In this document: positions 37,531 to 46,742 of the stretch, in pieces
Position numbering within the stretch: position 1 is the stretch's first letter
Layout: every line of letters starts with the position of its first letter
Source: Streptomyces sp. JH14
GTDB lineage: Bacteria > Actinomycetota > Actinomycetes > Streptomycetales > Streptomycetaceae
Reading direction: 5' to 3'
Length of the DNA stretch: 64,000 nt
Assembly (NCBI RefSeq): GCF_029428675.1
Contig: NZ_JAJNEL010000001.1
Span: 2,418,001 to 2,482,000 of the forward strand
The notes under the pieces: model-generated
What the model was told of the DNA's origin: nothing
Database searches by the model: none
Seen by the model: only the letters and a program-made list of their open reading frames with translations
Translations under genes and position numbers: made by a program

Positions 37531-37668
37531 GAAGATGCACTTCGTCCGAGCCCACTCGACACTGGAGACCGTCACAAGCCCGCCCCCGCCACGTTCGTGG
37601 GAGGTCCGCCCATGCGGTCCTGGGAACGGTTCGCGTTGCGACCGCGACGCACCACGGGAGGCTTCACC

Positions 37669-38106
37669 ATGTCGACCAACGAGCCGGCGAACACGGAGCA
37701 GGCACCACGCTCCGAAGCGTGGAAGACCGCGCCGACCGTGCTGCAGACAGCGAAGCCGCCGCACGTCCCGGAGGGTGCCGAGGTGATGACCGTCCTCGTC
37801 GAATTCCCCCCGGGCGACCCGGAAACCCCTCCGCACCGGCATTCCGGCCCGGCATTCGGCTCCATGCTGGAGGGCGAGATGCTGTTCGAGCTCGAAGGTG
37901 AGCCGAAACGTGTGATCAAGGCCGGGGAAACCTTTTGGGAGCCGGGCGGCGATGTCATCCACTATCAGGACGGCAACAACCGAACGGATTCCCGGAGCCG
38001 ATCCCTCGTGACGATGATGTGCGCGCCGGGCCAACCCATGCTTACGCTGGTCGATGACGAGGAGCCGGCACAGCGCAAGGACCGGCGGGCGCCGCGGCCC
38101 GCGTGA
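37669..38106 (+). CDS. Cupin domain protein
   Basis: 145-residue single-domain cupin. Motif 1 is PPHRHSGPAFGSMLEGEM, with two metal-binding His, and motif 2 is AGETFWEPGGDVIHYQDG, with a third His. The start at 37669 follows GGGAGG at 7 nt. The reaction is unknown; such small cupins act as dioxygenases, isomerases or sensors. The next gene, an NmrA-like protein, lies 156 bp downstream in the same direction, and the pair may respond to the same stress. Confidence 0.85.
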   Translation: MSTNEPANTEQAPRSEAWKTAPTVLQTAKPPHVPEGAEVMTVLVEFPPGDPETPPHRHSGPAFGSMLEGEMLFELEGEPKRVIKAGETFWEPGGDVIHYQDGNNRTDSRSRSLVTMMCAPGQPMLTLVDDEEPAQRKDRRAPRPA

Positions 38107-38262
38107 CCGCGGCGGTGCAGTCCACACGTTTCCGGAAGCCGGTTCCCGCATACGGACGAGCCGTCCGGCACGCGGAAGTGCCCCATGGGAACCGAGTAAT
38201 CGCCCGGCGAAGAACCAATCGCCGACCCATTGCCGGAGAATCTAGCGAAGAAAAGGTGACCC

Positions 38263-38994
38263 ATGAAGATCGCAGTTCTCGGCGGCACCGGACGGATCGG
38301 GTCGCAGGTCGTGAAGAAGCTCAGGGCGGCGGGGCACGAGGCCGTGCCGCACTCGCTGTCCACAGGTGTCGATGTCATCACCGGTCAGGGCCTGGAGGAG
38401 GCGGTGGCCGGCGTCGACGTCGTCGTCAATCTGACGAACTCCCCGACGTTCGACGACGCGTCCCCGGCGTTCTTCCGGACCTCGATGGACAATCTCCTGG
38501 CCGCCGGCCGGAAGGGCGGGGCGGGCCACATCGTCATCCTGTCGATCGTCGGCGTGGACCAGGTGCCCGACCTCGACTACTACCGGGCCAAGGTTCTCCA
38601 GGAAGACATCCTCAAGGCCGGGCCGATCCCCTACTCGATCGTCCGCGCAACCCAGTTCATGGATTTCATGGACTCGGTCCTGGCCTGGACCACTGAGGGC
38701 GACACCGTCCACCTGCCCACTACCCCGATCCAGCCGATCGCTGCCCAGGACGTCTCCGACACTGTCGCCGAAGTCGCTGCCGGCACCCCTCTGAACGGCA
38801 CCCTCGACGTTGCCGGGCCCGACGTCTTCCCTCTCGACGAACTCGGCCGGATCACCCTGAACGCCCGTCCCGACGGCCGCACCGTCGTCACCGACGACAC
38901 CGCCGGCATGTTCGCCGCCGTCCAGGGCGACGCCCTCATCGCCAAGGGCAACGCCCGCATCGCCCCCACGCACTACACCGACTATCTGGCCTGA
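38263..38994 (+). CDS. NmrA/atypical SDR NAD(P)-binding protein
   Basis: 243-residue atypical short-chain dehydrogenase. A Rossmann glycine motif lies at residues 7-13 (GGTGRIG), followed by NLTNSP, HIVILSIVGVD and YYRAKVLQEDILK. The YxxxK is in a position like that of catalytic SDRs, but the family mostly acts as redox sensors or quinone/NADPH oxidoreductases. AAAAGG sits upstream of the ATG. A TetR-MFS operon lies convergent on the right. Confidence 0.85.
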   Translation: MKIAVLGGTGRIGSQVVKKLRAAGHEAVPHSLSTGVDVITGQGLEEAVAGVDVVVNLTNSPTFDDASPAFFRTSMDNLLAAGRKGGAGHIVILSIVGVDQVPDLDYYRAKVLQEDILKAGPIPYSIVRATQFMDFMDSVLAWTTEGDTVHLPTTPIQPIAAQDVSDTVAEVAAGTPLNGTLDVAGPDVFPLDELGRITLNARPDGRTVVTDDTAGMFAAVQGDALIAKGNARIAPTHYTDYLA

Positions 38995-39070
38995 GCGACG
39001 CAGCTCCGTCAGGTGCAGGGCTCCGGGCTCCGTGAAGTGGCCACGGACCGTACATCCCCGCCGGTCGGCC

Positions 39071-39658
39071 CTACGCGGCGCCGCCGGTGATCAGCGCCTG
39101 GAGCGCGGGCGCGTACAGATCGGCGAGGCGTTCGGGGGTCTCCAGCGACGCCGCGCCCTCGCGGTGCAGGCTCAACGTGGCGCCCAGGCCCAGCAGATGC
39201 CCGGCGATCAGCTCGGCGCGCAGGGTGCGGTCGCTGCCGGGAAGGCGGGCGCTCAGTGCCTCGGTGACCTGTTCGTGGAAGCGATCGCGCAGCAGTGAGC
39301 GTTCGTCCTGGTTGCCCAGGGAGTACACGACGCGCAGGAGCGGGTCCAGCTGCTGTTCGCGACGGCGGCGCACCAGGGTCACCACCATGTGGCGGCCCAG
39401 CATCTCCAGGGGGGCGTCGAAGAGTTCCCCGGCCGCCGGGCCGAAGTCGGCGACGGTGTTGAACAGTTCTTCCTTGCGGCCGAAGTGCTTCACGACCAGG
39501 GAGGGGCTGACTCCCGCGTCCGCGGCGATCCCCCGGATGGTCACCTCGGCGTACGGGCGCTGGGTGAATGCCCGCCGGGCCGCCCGCAGGATCGCGTCCC
39601 GGCCGGTCCCGGGGTCGGCGGGTGCCGGAGCCGGAACGGTGGCCTGGCTGCCGGTCAT
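39071..39658 (-). CDS. TetR family transcriptional repressor
   Basis: 195 residues with an N-terminal HTH (VTIRGIAADAGVSPSLVVKHFGRKEELF, about 39-66) and a helical ligand domain. Its ATG overlaps the stop of the MFS gene by four bases, so exporter and repressor are made from one transcript. It is the probable binder of the 50-bp nested palindrome upstream of the MFS gene, where an effector exported by the MFS pump would relieve repression. Confidence 0.92.
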   Translation of the reverse strand: MTGSQATVPAPAPADPGTGRDAILRAARRAFTQRPYAEVTIRGIAADAGVSPSLVVKHFGRKEELFNTVADFGPAAGELFDAPLEMLGRHMVVTLVRRRREQQLDPLLRVVYSLGNQDERSLLRDRFHEQVTEALSARLPGSDRTLRAELIAGHLLGLGATLSLHREGAASLETPERLADLYAPALQALITGGAA

Positions 39659-41157
39659 GCGCCCTCCTCGATCGTGACCGCCCGCGCACCGCCTCTGCGG
39701 TCGCCACGGCTCTCCTCGACCGTACCCTCAGCGGGCGTACGCCTGCCCGGCAGGAACAGCGTGACCGTCAGCGCCAGCAGTGCCGCACCCGCCGCGATCA
39801 GGAAGACGACCTGGTAGGCGTGGAGCGTCGGGGCCGTCCGGCCGCCCACCCGGAACGTGATGTTGGCGAGGACCGCCGCCACCGTCGCACTGCAGAAGGC
39901 CTGTCCGATCGACCTCATCAACGTGTTGAGACCGTTGGCCGCACCCGTCTCGCCGACCGGGACCCCGCGCATCACCAGCGCGGGCAGCGCCGAGTACGCG
40001 ATGGCCGTGCCCGAGGCGACGACCGTCGCACCGGCGATGATCAGCCACAGGCTGTGGCTGGTGAAGTACCGCACCACATAGCCGACGGCGATGATCCCCG
40101 CCGCCAGCGCCAGGCTGACCTTCGGCCCGTACGTCGCCGAGATCCGCGCCGACACCGGCGAGAGCGCCACCATCGCCACACCGCCCGGCAGCAGGCAGAG
40201 CCCGCTGACGACGAGCGAGGCGCCGAGCCCGTAGCCCGTCGCCTTCGGCTCCTGCACCATCTGCGCGGTGACCAGCGAGTTCGCGTAGAAGGCGAAGCCG
40301 ATCAGCAGGGCGGCGACATTGGTGAGCAGGACGGCCGGGCGGGCCGAGACCCGCAGGTCGACCATGGGCGTCGTGACGCGGAGCTCGTACGCACCCCAGA
40401 GCAGCGCCACCACCACGGCCGCGACGAGCAGTCCGACCGTACGCGTCGACGTCCAGCCCCAGTCGGCGCCCTGCGTCACCGCGAGCAGCAGGCAGACCAG
40501 GGCCGCGGACAGCCCCAGCGCGCCGACGGCGTCGAAACGGCCGCGGGTGCGCAGCGGGGACTCCGGTACGCAGCAGAGCACCAGCACGATGTCGATGAGG
40601 CCGATCGCTCCCGACACCCAGAACATGGTGTGCCAGTCGAAGTTCTCCACGACGAGTGCCGCGACCGGCAGGCCGACGGCCGCACCGATGCCGAGCGTCG
40701 AACTCATCAGGGCGACCGCGGAGAGCACCCGCTCGGGCGGGAGTTCGTCGCGCAGGATGCTGATGCCCAGCGGTACGACGGCGAGCGCGGCACCCTGGAG
40801 GGCCCGGCCGGTGATCAGTACGCCGATGTGGGAGCTGACCGCACACAGCACCGAGCCCACCACCAGCACGGCGAGCGAGGCGACGAGCACCCGCCGCTTG
40901 CCGTACATGTCGCCGACCCGGCCCAGGACGGGCGTGAAGACGGCCCCGGTGAGGAGCGTGACCGTGACCAGCCAGCTCGCGGCGGTGGGGGTCGCGCCGG
41001 TGAGGGCCGGGATGTGCGGGAGGAGCGGGACGACGATCGTCTGCATGACCGCGACGACGACGCCGCAGAAGGCCAGGACGCCCACGGCGAAGCGGGGGTG
41101 GTGCGGGGTCCGGGTCTGCCCGGTTGCCCCGTCGAGGGCGGATATGTCCGCGGACAT
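39655..41157 (-). CDS. MFS drug efflux transporter (DHA2, 14-TMS type)
   Basis: Proton-driven exporter of 500 residues with about 14 hydrophobic helices. The motif GRVGDMYGKRRVL after helix 2 and the antiporter motif C-like GISILRDELPPER/GIGAAVGLPVAALV are clear. The start at 41157 (MSADIS) gives a normal cytoplasmic N-terminus. The gene lies first in an operon with the TetR repressor. Substrate unknown; likely toxic hydrophobic cations or antibiotics. Confidence 0.92.
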   Translation of the reverse strand: MSADISALDGATGQTRTPHHPRFAVGVLAFCGVVVAVMQTIVVPLLPHIPALTGATPTAASWLVTVTLLTGAVFTPVLGRVGDMYGKRRVLVASLAVLVVGSVLCAVSSHIGVLITGRALQGAALAVVPLGISILRDELPPERVLSAVALMSSTLGIGAAVGLPVAALVVENFDWHTMFWVSGAIGLIDIVLVLCCVPESPLRTRGRFDAVGALGLSAALVCLLLAVTQGADWGWTSTRTVGLLVAAVVVALLWGAYELRVTTPMVDLRVSARPAVLLTNVAALLIGFAFYANSLVTAQMVQEPKATGYGLGASLVVSGLCLLPGGVAMVALSPVSARISATYGPKVSLALAAGIIAVGYVVRYFTSHSLWLIIAGATVVASGTAIAYSALPALVMRGVPVGETGAANGLNTLMRSIGQAFCSATVAAVLANITFRVGGRTAPTLHAYQVVFLIAAGAALLALTVTLFLPGRRTPAEGTVEESRGDRRGGARAVTIEEGA

Positions 41158-41207
41158 GCATGCTCCGTACGGTGCTCGGTTCGGCGGTGGTGCGGGTGGT
41201 GAACCAT

Positions 41208-41257
41208 GAGGGGGTGCACATGCGTTCACCCCAGGGTAAACACATGTGCACCCCCTC
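41208..41257. promoter_or_regulatory. 50-bp nested palindrome: two TetR-like boxes
   Basis: Outer arms GAGGGGGTGCACATG (41208-41222) and CATGTGCACCCCCTC (41243-41257) are perfectly complementary. The inside continues the symmetry (CGTTCACC / GGTAAACA), giving 21 of 23 paired positions. Each half is itself a near-palindrome: box 1 GGTGCACATGCGTTCACC (41213-41230) and box 2 GGTAAACACATGTGCACC (41235-41252). Box centres are 22 bp apart, two helical turns, suiting cooperative dimers. It lies 51 bp upstream of the MFS start and 89 bp upstream of the divergent small gene. Confidence 0.8.
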
Positions 41258-41345
41258 CGGCAATCCGGCGTCCGCCCACCGCGTTAGCCTCGGAAGTCCG
41301 GCAAGATACGAAGAACCGGACAGCGAGAAAGCGAAGGTGGCGACA

Positions 41346-41648
41346 ATGGCGAAGGTTCCTGCGGCTGCGGTGGCGGCGAGCGGACTGGTCGGCGGATACG
41401 CGATGGCGCGGTGGACCAAGAAGCGGCCGCTGGGCGGAGTCGCACTCGCCGCCGCCGGGTCCGTCGCCGCGTACGAGTGGCACCGGCAGGCCGGACCTCG
41501 CGCGGCCACTGCTCTGACCACGGCGTACGTCGCCGCGTTCGCCGGATCGCACCCGCTGGCGAAGAAGCTCGGCGCCTGGCCGGCCGTCTTCACCGTCGCG
41601 GGCACGGTCGCCGCCGCGTCGTGGGCGGTCACCCGCCGCTCCGCCTGA
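41346..41648 (+). CDS. Small hydrophobic membrane protein
   Basis: 100 residues, Ala-rich, with three hydrophobic segments and no recognised domain. The ATG has AAGGTGG upstream. It is divergent from the MFS-tetR operon and shares its palindromic control region, so it could be under TetR control. Function unknown. Confidence 0.7.
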   Translation: MAKVPAAAVAASGLVGGYAMARWTKKRPLGGVALAAAGSVAAYEWHRQAGPRAATALTTAYVAAFAGSHPLAKKLGAWPAVFTVAGTVAAASWAVTRRSA

Positions 41649-41728
41649 GAAATTTTTCCCGCGAGGCCCGCAGAACACTGAACGCGGCCGCGCCGGGGGC
41701 CGTATGGAAGTGCACTCCCCCGCGTAAG

Positions 41729-41768
41729 CCGGGTGCGTACCCGTACGACAGGACGGGTACGCACCCGG
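41729..41768. terminator. Perfect 16-bp-arm hairpin between convergent genes
   Basis: CCGGGTGCGTACCCGT and ACGGGTACGCACCCGG are fully complementary around an 8-nt loop. It lies between the small membrane gene and the DUF445 gene, which converge. Confidence 0.8.
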
Positions 41769-41876
41769 AACCCTCACCGGAGCCGGCGCACACGCGCCGG
41801 ACGGCATCAGCGAGGTCTGTACCCGCCCGCGGCTGACCTGCTTTGCGCAGAACGGAACGCCCGCCGCACCCGGTGA

Positions 41877-43355
41877 CTACGCGCCGAACGCCCGCGACAC
41901 GGTATAGATCAGCAGCCCGGCCAGCGCACCCACCACCGTGCCGTTGATCCGGATGAACTGCAGGTCACGGCCGATGTGCGCCTCGATCTTCTTCGACGTC
42001 TGGTCTGCGTCCCAGCTCGCGACCGTGTCGCTGATCAGCGACGTGATCTCCGTGCGGTACGTCGTGACGACATACACCGCCGCGTCCTCCAGCCAGCCCT
42101 CCAGCTTCGCCTGGAGCCGCCCGTCCGTCGCCAGCCGAGCCCCCAGCGACATCAGCGAGGCGCGCGCCCGCAGCCGCAGCTCGCTCTGCTCGTCCTCCGC
42201 CGCCGCAATGACCATGCTGCGCACGGACGACCAGGCCGACGCGATGACGTCCTGGACCTCGCGGCGCCCCAGGATCTCCGTCTTCAGCCGCTCCACCCGC
42301 GCCCGGGTGTCCGAGTCGGTCTGCAGGTCGGCCGCGAAGTCGGTCAGGAACGTGTCGATCGCACCGCGCGCCGGATGCCCCGGCATGTCCCGCATCTCCG
42401 TCACGAAACGCAGCAGCTCCTTGTAGACCCGCTCCCCCACGCGCCGGTCGACGAACCGCGGCGTCCACCCGGGCGCCCCGCCCTGCACCGCGTCCATCAC
42501 CGAGTCGCCGTGCATGACCAGCCAGTCGTGCGCCCGCACGCAGAGCAGGTCCACGACCCTGCGGTGGCCGCCGTCCGCGACGATCTTCTCCAGCATCTTG
42601 CCGAGACCCGGGCCGACCTCCGCCGCGTTCGCCCGCCGGGTGATCGCCTCTGCGACCACCGCCTGGACGTCGGAGTCGCGCAGCACGGTCAGCGCACCGC
42701 GCAGCGCGGTCGCCAGCTCGGCGGTGACCCGGTCCGCGTGACCCGGCTCCGCCAGCCAGGCACCGAGCCGGCCACCGACGGCCAGAGCGTGGATCCGGCC
42801 GCGTACGACATCGGCGGAGAGGAAGTTCTCCCCGACGAAGGAACCCAATGAGGCTCCGAGCTGGTCCTTTTTGGTAGGGATGATCGCGGTGTGCGGGATC
42901 GGCAGACCCAGCGGACGCTTGAACAGTGCGGTGACGGCAAACCAGTCGGCCAGCGCACCGACCATCCCCGCCTCGGCGGCCGCGGCGACGAACCCCGGCC
43001 AGCCCACCGCACCCGCGTTCTTCGCCCAGGTGGCAAGGACGTACACGAGCGCGACGAGCAGGAGGAGGCCAGTGGCCGTGGTTTTCATACGGCGTACGCC
43101 GCGCCGCTTCTCCTCGTCCGCGGCCGTGTACGCGAAGGACGCCAGAGGGGCGGGACGCCGGGTGCCGGGAGTGGGTGTTCCGGCAGATGTGGTGGATGCG
43201 CCGGGGGTGGTGCGGGCGGCGACGGAGGCCGGGCGCGGGCCGTCGCCCGGTTCCAGGAGCGGGTCCGGGCCCGTGCCCGGACGCGACATGTCCGCCCCGG
43301 GCCCCGGCTCCCCGTCGCCGTGTTCCCCGGGTCCGGTCCGTTCCATCCGTTCCAT
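41877..43355 (-). CDS. DUF445 family membrane protein
   Basis: About 490 residues. A disordered Pro/Gly/Arg-rich N-terminus of about 90 residues precedes a first hydrophobic helix (LLLLVALVYVLATW) and the DUF445 domain, whose signature GMVGALADWFAVTALFKRP is evident. A coiled-coil-like cytoplasmic part and a C-terminal helix (FIRINGTVVGALAGLLIYTV) follow. The start is uncertain: ATGs at 43355 and 43346 are both possible and a longer frame reaches 43439. DUF445 function is unknown, though members are conserved throughout actinobacteria. Confidence 0.85.
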   Translation of the reverse strand: MERMERTGPGEHGDGEPGPGADMSRPGTGPDPLLEPGDGPRPASVAARTTPGASTTSAGTPTPGTRRPAPLASFAYTAADEEKRRGVRRMKTTATGLLLLVALVYVLATWAKNAGAVGWPGFVAAAAEAGMVGALADWFAVTALFKRPLGLPIPHTAIIPTKKDQLGASLGSFVGENFLSADVVRGRIHALAVGGRLGAWLAEPGHADRVTAELATALRGALTVLRDSDVQAVVAEAITRRANAAEVGPGLGKMLEKIVADGGHRRVVDLLCVRAHDWLVMHGDSVMDAVQGGAPGWTPRFVDRRVGERVYKELLRFVTEMRDMPGHPARGAIDTFLTDFAADLQTDSDTRARVERLKTEILGRREVQDVIASAWSSVRSMVIAAAEDEQSELRLRARASLMSLGARLATDGRLQAKLEGWLEDAAVYVVTTYRTEITSLISDTVASWDADQTSKKIEAHIGRDLQFIRINGTVVGALAGLLIYTVSRAFGA

Positions 43356-43506
43356 CCGCTCCACCCGTCCGCGTACACGTACGCATCGCCCCCGGTGCCC
43401 GTACGCATTGTCCTTACCTGACCTACTCCCGGGCGGCATCTTGAGTTCCCCGCGCCCTGCCTCATCATGAGATCAGCCCCCTTCACCACGAGGAGACACG
43501 CCGCCC

Positions 43507-44814
43507 ATGCCCAGGAGCCAGGGAACCGCGCTGCTCGTCGCCCTCGTGGCGGGAACCGCCGCGCTCGCCGCGCTCGTGGCCTACGGCACGGCCGTGCTGT
43601 TCTACGGTTCCGCACCGAAAGGGGTCGGCACGGCGTCGGCCGCCCGTTCGCCCGTCGCGCCTGCCCACGCCAGCGGTGTCTGGATCGGCACCTGGGCCGG
43701 GGCACCCGCCGTCGGCGTGGCGGACACGGACGTGGACACGCACGCGAACGCGTTCGCCAGCACGAACACGGACTCGGGCACGCCCGCCGGCCATGACCTG
43801 ACGCGGCGCACCATCCGTAACGTCGTGCACACCAGCATCGGCGGTGACGCCGCCCGCATCACCCTCTCCAACCTCTTCGGTACACGCCCGCTGCTCATCG
43901 ACAAAGCCACCGTGAACACCCGGCCCGTCACCTTCCGCGGCGCGCCGTCCGTCACGATCCCGGCAGGCGGGGAGTTCGTCAGCGATCCCGTCGTCGTTCC
44001 CGTCGCGGCCGACGCCGATCTCGTCGTCACCCTGCGCGCGCCCACCGCGTCCGGGCCCGTCACCATCCACCCGAACACCCACCAGACGTCGTACGTGGAG
44101 GACGAGCACGGCACCTGGCGCAGCACCCTGTGGCGCTATCTCACCGCCGTGGCCGTCCGCAACGACACCGCCACCGGGGCGATCGCCGTCATCGGCGACT
44201 CGCTGAGCGCGGGCAGCGGCTCCACCCTCGACGCCGACGGCCGCTGGCCCGACGTGCTCTCCGACCGGCTGCACGGCCGGTACGGGGTGGTCAACCAGGG
44301 CATCGCCGGCAACCGCATCCTGCTCGACGGGCGGGGCATCGGGGCGAGCCACGGACAGCGGGCGAGCGCGCGTTTCGACCGTGATGTGCTGGGTGTCGCC
44401 GGAGTGAAGACCGTCGTCATCGCGCTCGGCATCAACGACGTGCAGCTGTTCCCGCAGCAGCGGGACCCACAGCGGATCGCCGACGCGCTGGCGGACCTGA
44501 CCGAGCGCGCCCACGCCCGCGGGCTGCACGTCGTCGGGGCGACGCTGACGCCGTACGAGGGGTCACGCAACTGGACGCCCGCGCAGGAGGCCGTACGGAC
44601 GCGGGTCAACGCGCTGATCCGGGCGGGCGGCATCTTCGACGAGGTCGTCGACTTCGACGAGGCGGTACGCGACCCGTACCGGCCGAGCCGGCTCCTGCCG
44701 CGGTTCGACAGCGGCGACCATCTGCATCTCAACGACCACGGGTATCGGCAGCTGGGACAGCGGGTGGATCTGCGGACCCTGTACCGGGAGAGGGCGATGT
44801 CCGACCAGCTCTGA
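43507..44814 (+). CDS. Secreted SGNH/GDSL hydrolase
   Basis: Esterase/lipase-like enzyme of 435 residues with an N-terminal signal or anchor helix (about 8-34). The SGNH blocks are all present: block I AVIGDSLSAG with the nucleophile Ser, block II NQGIAGNRIL (Gly), block III LGINDV (Asn) and block V SGDHLHLND (Asp-His). The extra N-terminal beta-domain (about 60-215) is normal for the XynE-like subfamily. GAGGAG lies 11 nt before the ATG. It probably deacylates polysaccharide or lipid esters outside the cell. Confidence 0.9.
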   Translation: MPRSQGTALLVALVAGTAALAALVAYGTAVLFYGSAPKGVGTASAARSPVAPAHASGVWIGTWAGAPAVGVADTDVDTHANAFASTNTDSGTPAGHDLTRRTIRNVVHTSIGGDAARITLSNLFGTRPLLIDKATVNTRPVTFRGAPSVTIPAGGEFVSDPVVVPVAADADLVVTLRAPTASGPVTIHPNTHQTSYVEDEHGTWRSTLWRYLTAVAVRNDTATGAIAVIGDSLSAGSGSTLDADGRWPDVLSDRLHGRYGVVNQGIAGNRILLDGRGIGASHGQRASARFDRDVLGVAGVKTVVIALGINDVQLFPQQRDPQRIADALADLTERAHARGLHVVGATLTPYEGSRNWTPAQEAVRTRVNALIRAGGIFDEVVDFDEAVRDPYRPSRLLPRFDSGDHLHLNDHGYRQLGQRVDLRTLYRERAMSDQL

Positions 44815-44875
44815 CCGGAGACGTCCGGCGCGGCCCCTCTGAACGGAGACGCCCGGCCGCACCGACGACGTCGTC

Positions 44876-44903
44876 CTGAGCCGCGCAGCGCTGCGCGGCT
44901 CAG
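44876..44903. terminator. 28-bp perfect palindrome terminator
   Basis: The sequence from CTGAGCCGCGCAGC to GCTGCGCGGCTCAG is a complete 28-bp dyad able to fold as an 11-bp stem with a small loop. It lies 62 bp after the GDSL gene and before the convergent DUF1707 gene. Confidence 0.75.
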
Positions 44904-44938
44904 CCGGGCGCACCGCGCGCCTGAGCGGCCGGGCAGGG

Positions 44939-45634
44939 CTATGCCTCCCCGGGGCCCTTCTTCAGCTGCCGGGACCGCTCCTGCGCCTTCAGCTGCTGCT
45001 TCTGCGCCTTCGTCCGCTTGCGCTCCACACCGACCCCGCCCATCAGCGCGAAGCCGGTGATCCGCACCCGCGGCGAGCCCGGCGAGGGGATGCCCTCGCC
45101 CGTCGCCCGGTCACCGAAGCCGCCCATGATGCCGATGCCGGTGACCTGGACATCCAGCTCCGGCGGGACCGTCACCTGCATCCCACCCATGATCGTGAAG
45201 CAGCGGATCACCACCTCGCGGTCCTCGAAACGGGCCTCGCGCAGATCGATCTCGCCGCCGCCCCACATCGCGAACGCGGTGAAGGTCCGGCCCACCGTCC
45301 ACGTACCCTTGCGCCCGAAACCGCCCCAGAAGGCGAACGCACCCCTCGACGTGGCGGGACCGCCGATACGTTGCGCCCAGTCGACGGCCGGCGAACCCGT
45401 CCGGGCCGCAGGCACGTTCCCCGAGCCCACCGGCGCCACCGCTGCGCCCGGCACCGGAAGATCGCGGACCAGCGGCTCCAACTCGCTGTGCACACGGGCC
45501 TTGTAGGCGGCTTCGAGCCGCTGTTCGAACTCCTCCATCTGCAACCGGCCCTCGGCCACCGCCTCGCGCAGGGTCTCGGCGATACGTTCACGCTCGGCAT
45601 CGGAAGCACGCATGTCCGGAGATTCGCTCGTCAT
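44939..45634 (-). CDS. DUF1707 SHOCT-like domain protein
   Basis: 231 residues. The first 55 are the DUF1707 helix pair (MRASDAERERIAETLREAVAEGRLQMEEFEQRLEAAYKA after the first few residues). The rest is a repetitive beta-rich domain with RCFTIMGGMQV, GIGIMGGFG and GFALMGGVGV blades, similar to the C-terminal domain of LiaF-like cell-envelope sensors. No membrane helix is present. Start at 45634 (MTSESPD) has AGGGTG upstream. Function unknown; envelope-stress signalling is inferred from the LiaF-like part. Confidence 0.85.
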   Translation of the reverse strand: MTSESPDMRASDAERERIAETLREAVAEGRLQMEEFEQRLEAAYKARVHSELEPLVRDLPVPGAAVAPVGSGNVPAARTGSPAVDWAQRIGGPATSRGAFAFWGGFGRKGTWTVGRTFTAFAMWGGGEIDLREARFEDREVVIRCFTIMGGMQVTVPPELDVQVTGIGIMGGFGDRATGEGIPSPGSPRVRITGFALMGGVGVERKRTKAQKQQLKAQERSRQLKKGPGEA

Positions 45635-45725
45635 GCGAAACACCCTATTGAACACGCCCGTTCACGTCACCGATCCGCTGCCGCCCGCACCCCGTCAGCC
45701 CCGATCCGCGCCGCCCGCCACGCCG

Positions 45726-46706
45726 TCACACACCGTCGGCCGAGGCGTACATCTTCGCGATCACGGCCTCAATGTCCGGCTCGCGCACGGACAGGTCCAC
45801 CAGCGGATAGTCCGCGGCGATCCGCGCCACCAGCGGAGCCGCCGAACCGGACGCCGGGAAGGCCAGCCACTGCCTCGGCCCCTCCACCTTCACCGTGCGC
45901 ACCGACAGCGCCGAATCCAGCCGGATCGGCGGCAGTTCGCGCTCCAGATCGACGACCAGGGTGCGCTCGCTCTCGCCCACCTCATGCAGACCGGCGAGCG
46001 CCCCGTCGTACATCAGACGGCCGTGATCGATCACCATCACCCGCCGGCAGAGCTGCTCGATGTCTGTCAGATCGTGGGTGGTCAGCAGCACCGTCGTACC
46101 CCGCTCGGCGTTCAAGTCCCGCAGAAAACCGCGGACCTTGGCCTTGGAGACCACGTCGAGGCCGATCGTCGGCTCGTCCAGATACAGCACCTCCGGGTCG
46201 TGCAGCAGCGCCGCCGCGATATCGCCGCGCATCCGCTGCCCCAGCGAGAGCTGCCGTACCGGTACATCCAACAGATCGCCCAGATCGAGGAGTTCGACAC
46301 ACCGGTCCAGGTTCTGGCGGTAGCGGGCGTCCGGGATCCGGTACATCCGGTGCACCAGCCGGTACGAGTCGCGCAGCGGCAGGTCCCACCAGAGGGTGGT
46401 GCGCTGACCGAAGACCACACCGATCCGGTGGGCCAGCCTCGTACGCTCCCTCGAAGGGTCGATGCCCGCGACCCGCAGCCGGCCGCCGCTCGGGGTCAGG
46501 ATGCCGGTCAGCATCTTGATGGTGGTCGACTTGCCTGCGCCGTTCGGGCCGATGTAGCCGACCATCTCGCCACGCGCCACGCGGAAGCTGATTCCGTCGA
46601 CCGCGCGCACCTCGCGGCGCTCACTGCGAAGGAAGCCCGTCCTGCGGCGTACGTCGAAGACCTTCTCGACACCGTCGAGCTCGATGAAGTCCGTATCCGT
46701 GTCCAT
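45726..46706 (-). CDS. ABC-2 type transporter ATP-binding protein
   Basis: 326-residue ATPase subunit. Walker A GPNGAGKST at 53-61, signature LSLGQRMRGD, Walker B VLYLDEPTIGLD and the H-loop TTHD are intact. The C-terminal extension is of the kind found in exporters paired with two six-helix permeases. The two permease genes lie immediately upstream (46743-48438), so this is the third gene of the operon. Related systems (COG4586/COG4587/COG3694) are uncharacterised exporters. Confidence 0.92.
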   Translation of the reverse strand: MDTDTDFIELDGVEKVFDVRRRTGFLRSERREVRAVDGISFRVARGEMVGYIGPNGAGKSTTIKMLTGILTPSGGRLRVAGIDPSRERTRLAHRIGVVFGQRTTLWWDLPLRDSYRLVHRMYRIPDARYRQNLDRCVELLDLGDLLDVPVRQLSLGQRMRGDIAAALLHDPEVLYLDEPTIGLDVVSKAKVRGFLRDLNAERGTTVLLTTHDLTDIEQLCRRVMVIDHGRLMYDGALAGLHEVGESERTLVVDLERELPPIRLDSALSVRTVKVEGPRQWLAFPASGSAAPLVARIAADYPLVDLSVREPDIEAVIAKMYASADGV

Positions 46707-46742
46707 GTCTCGCCCTCGTCCTCGTCCCGCTTGCCCCGCCGG

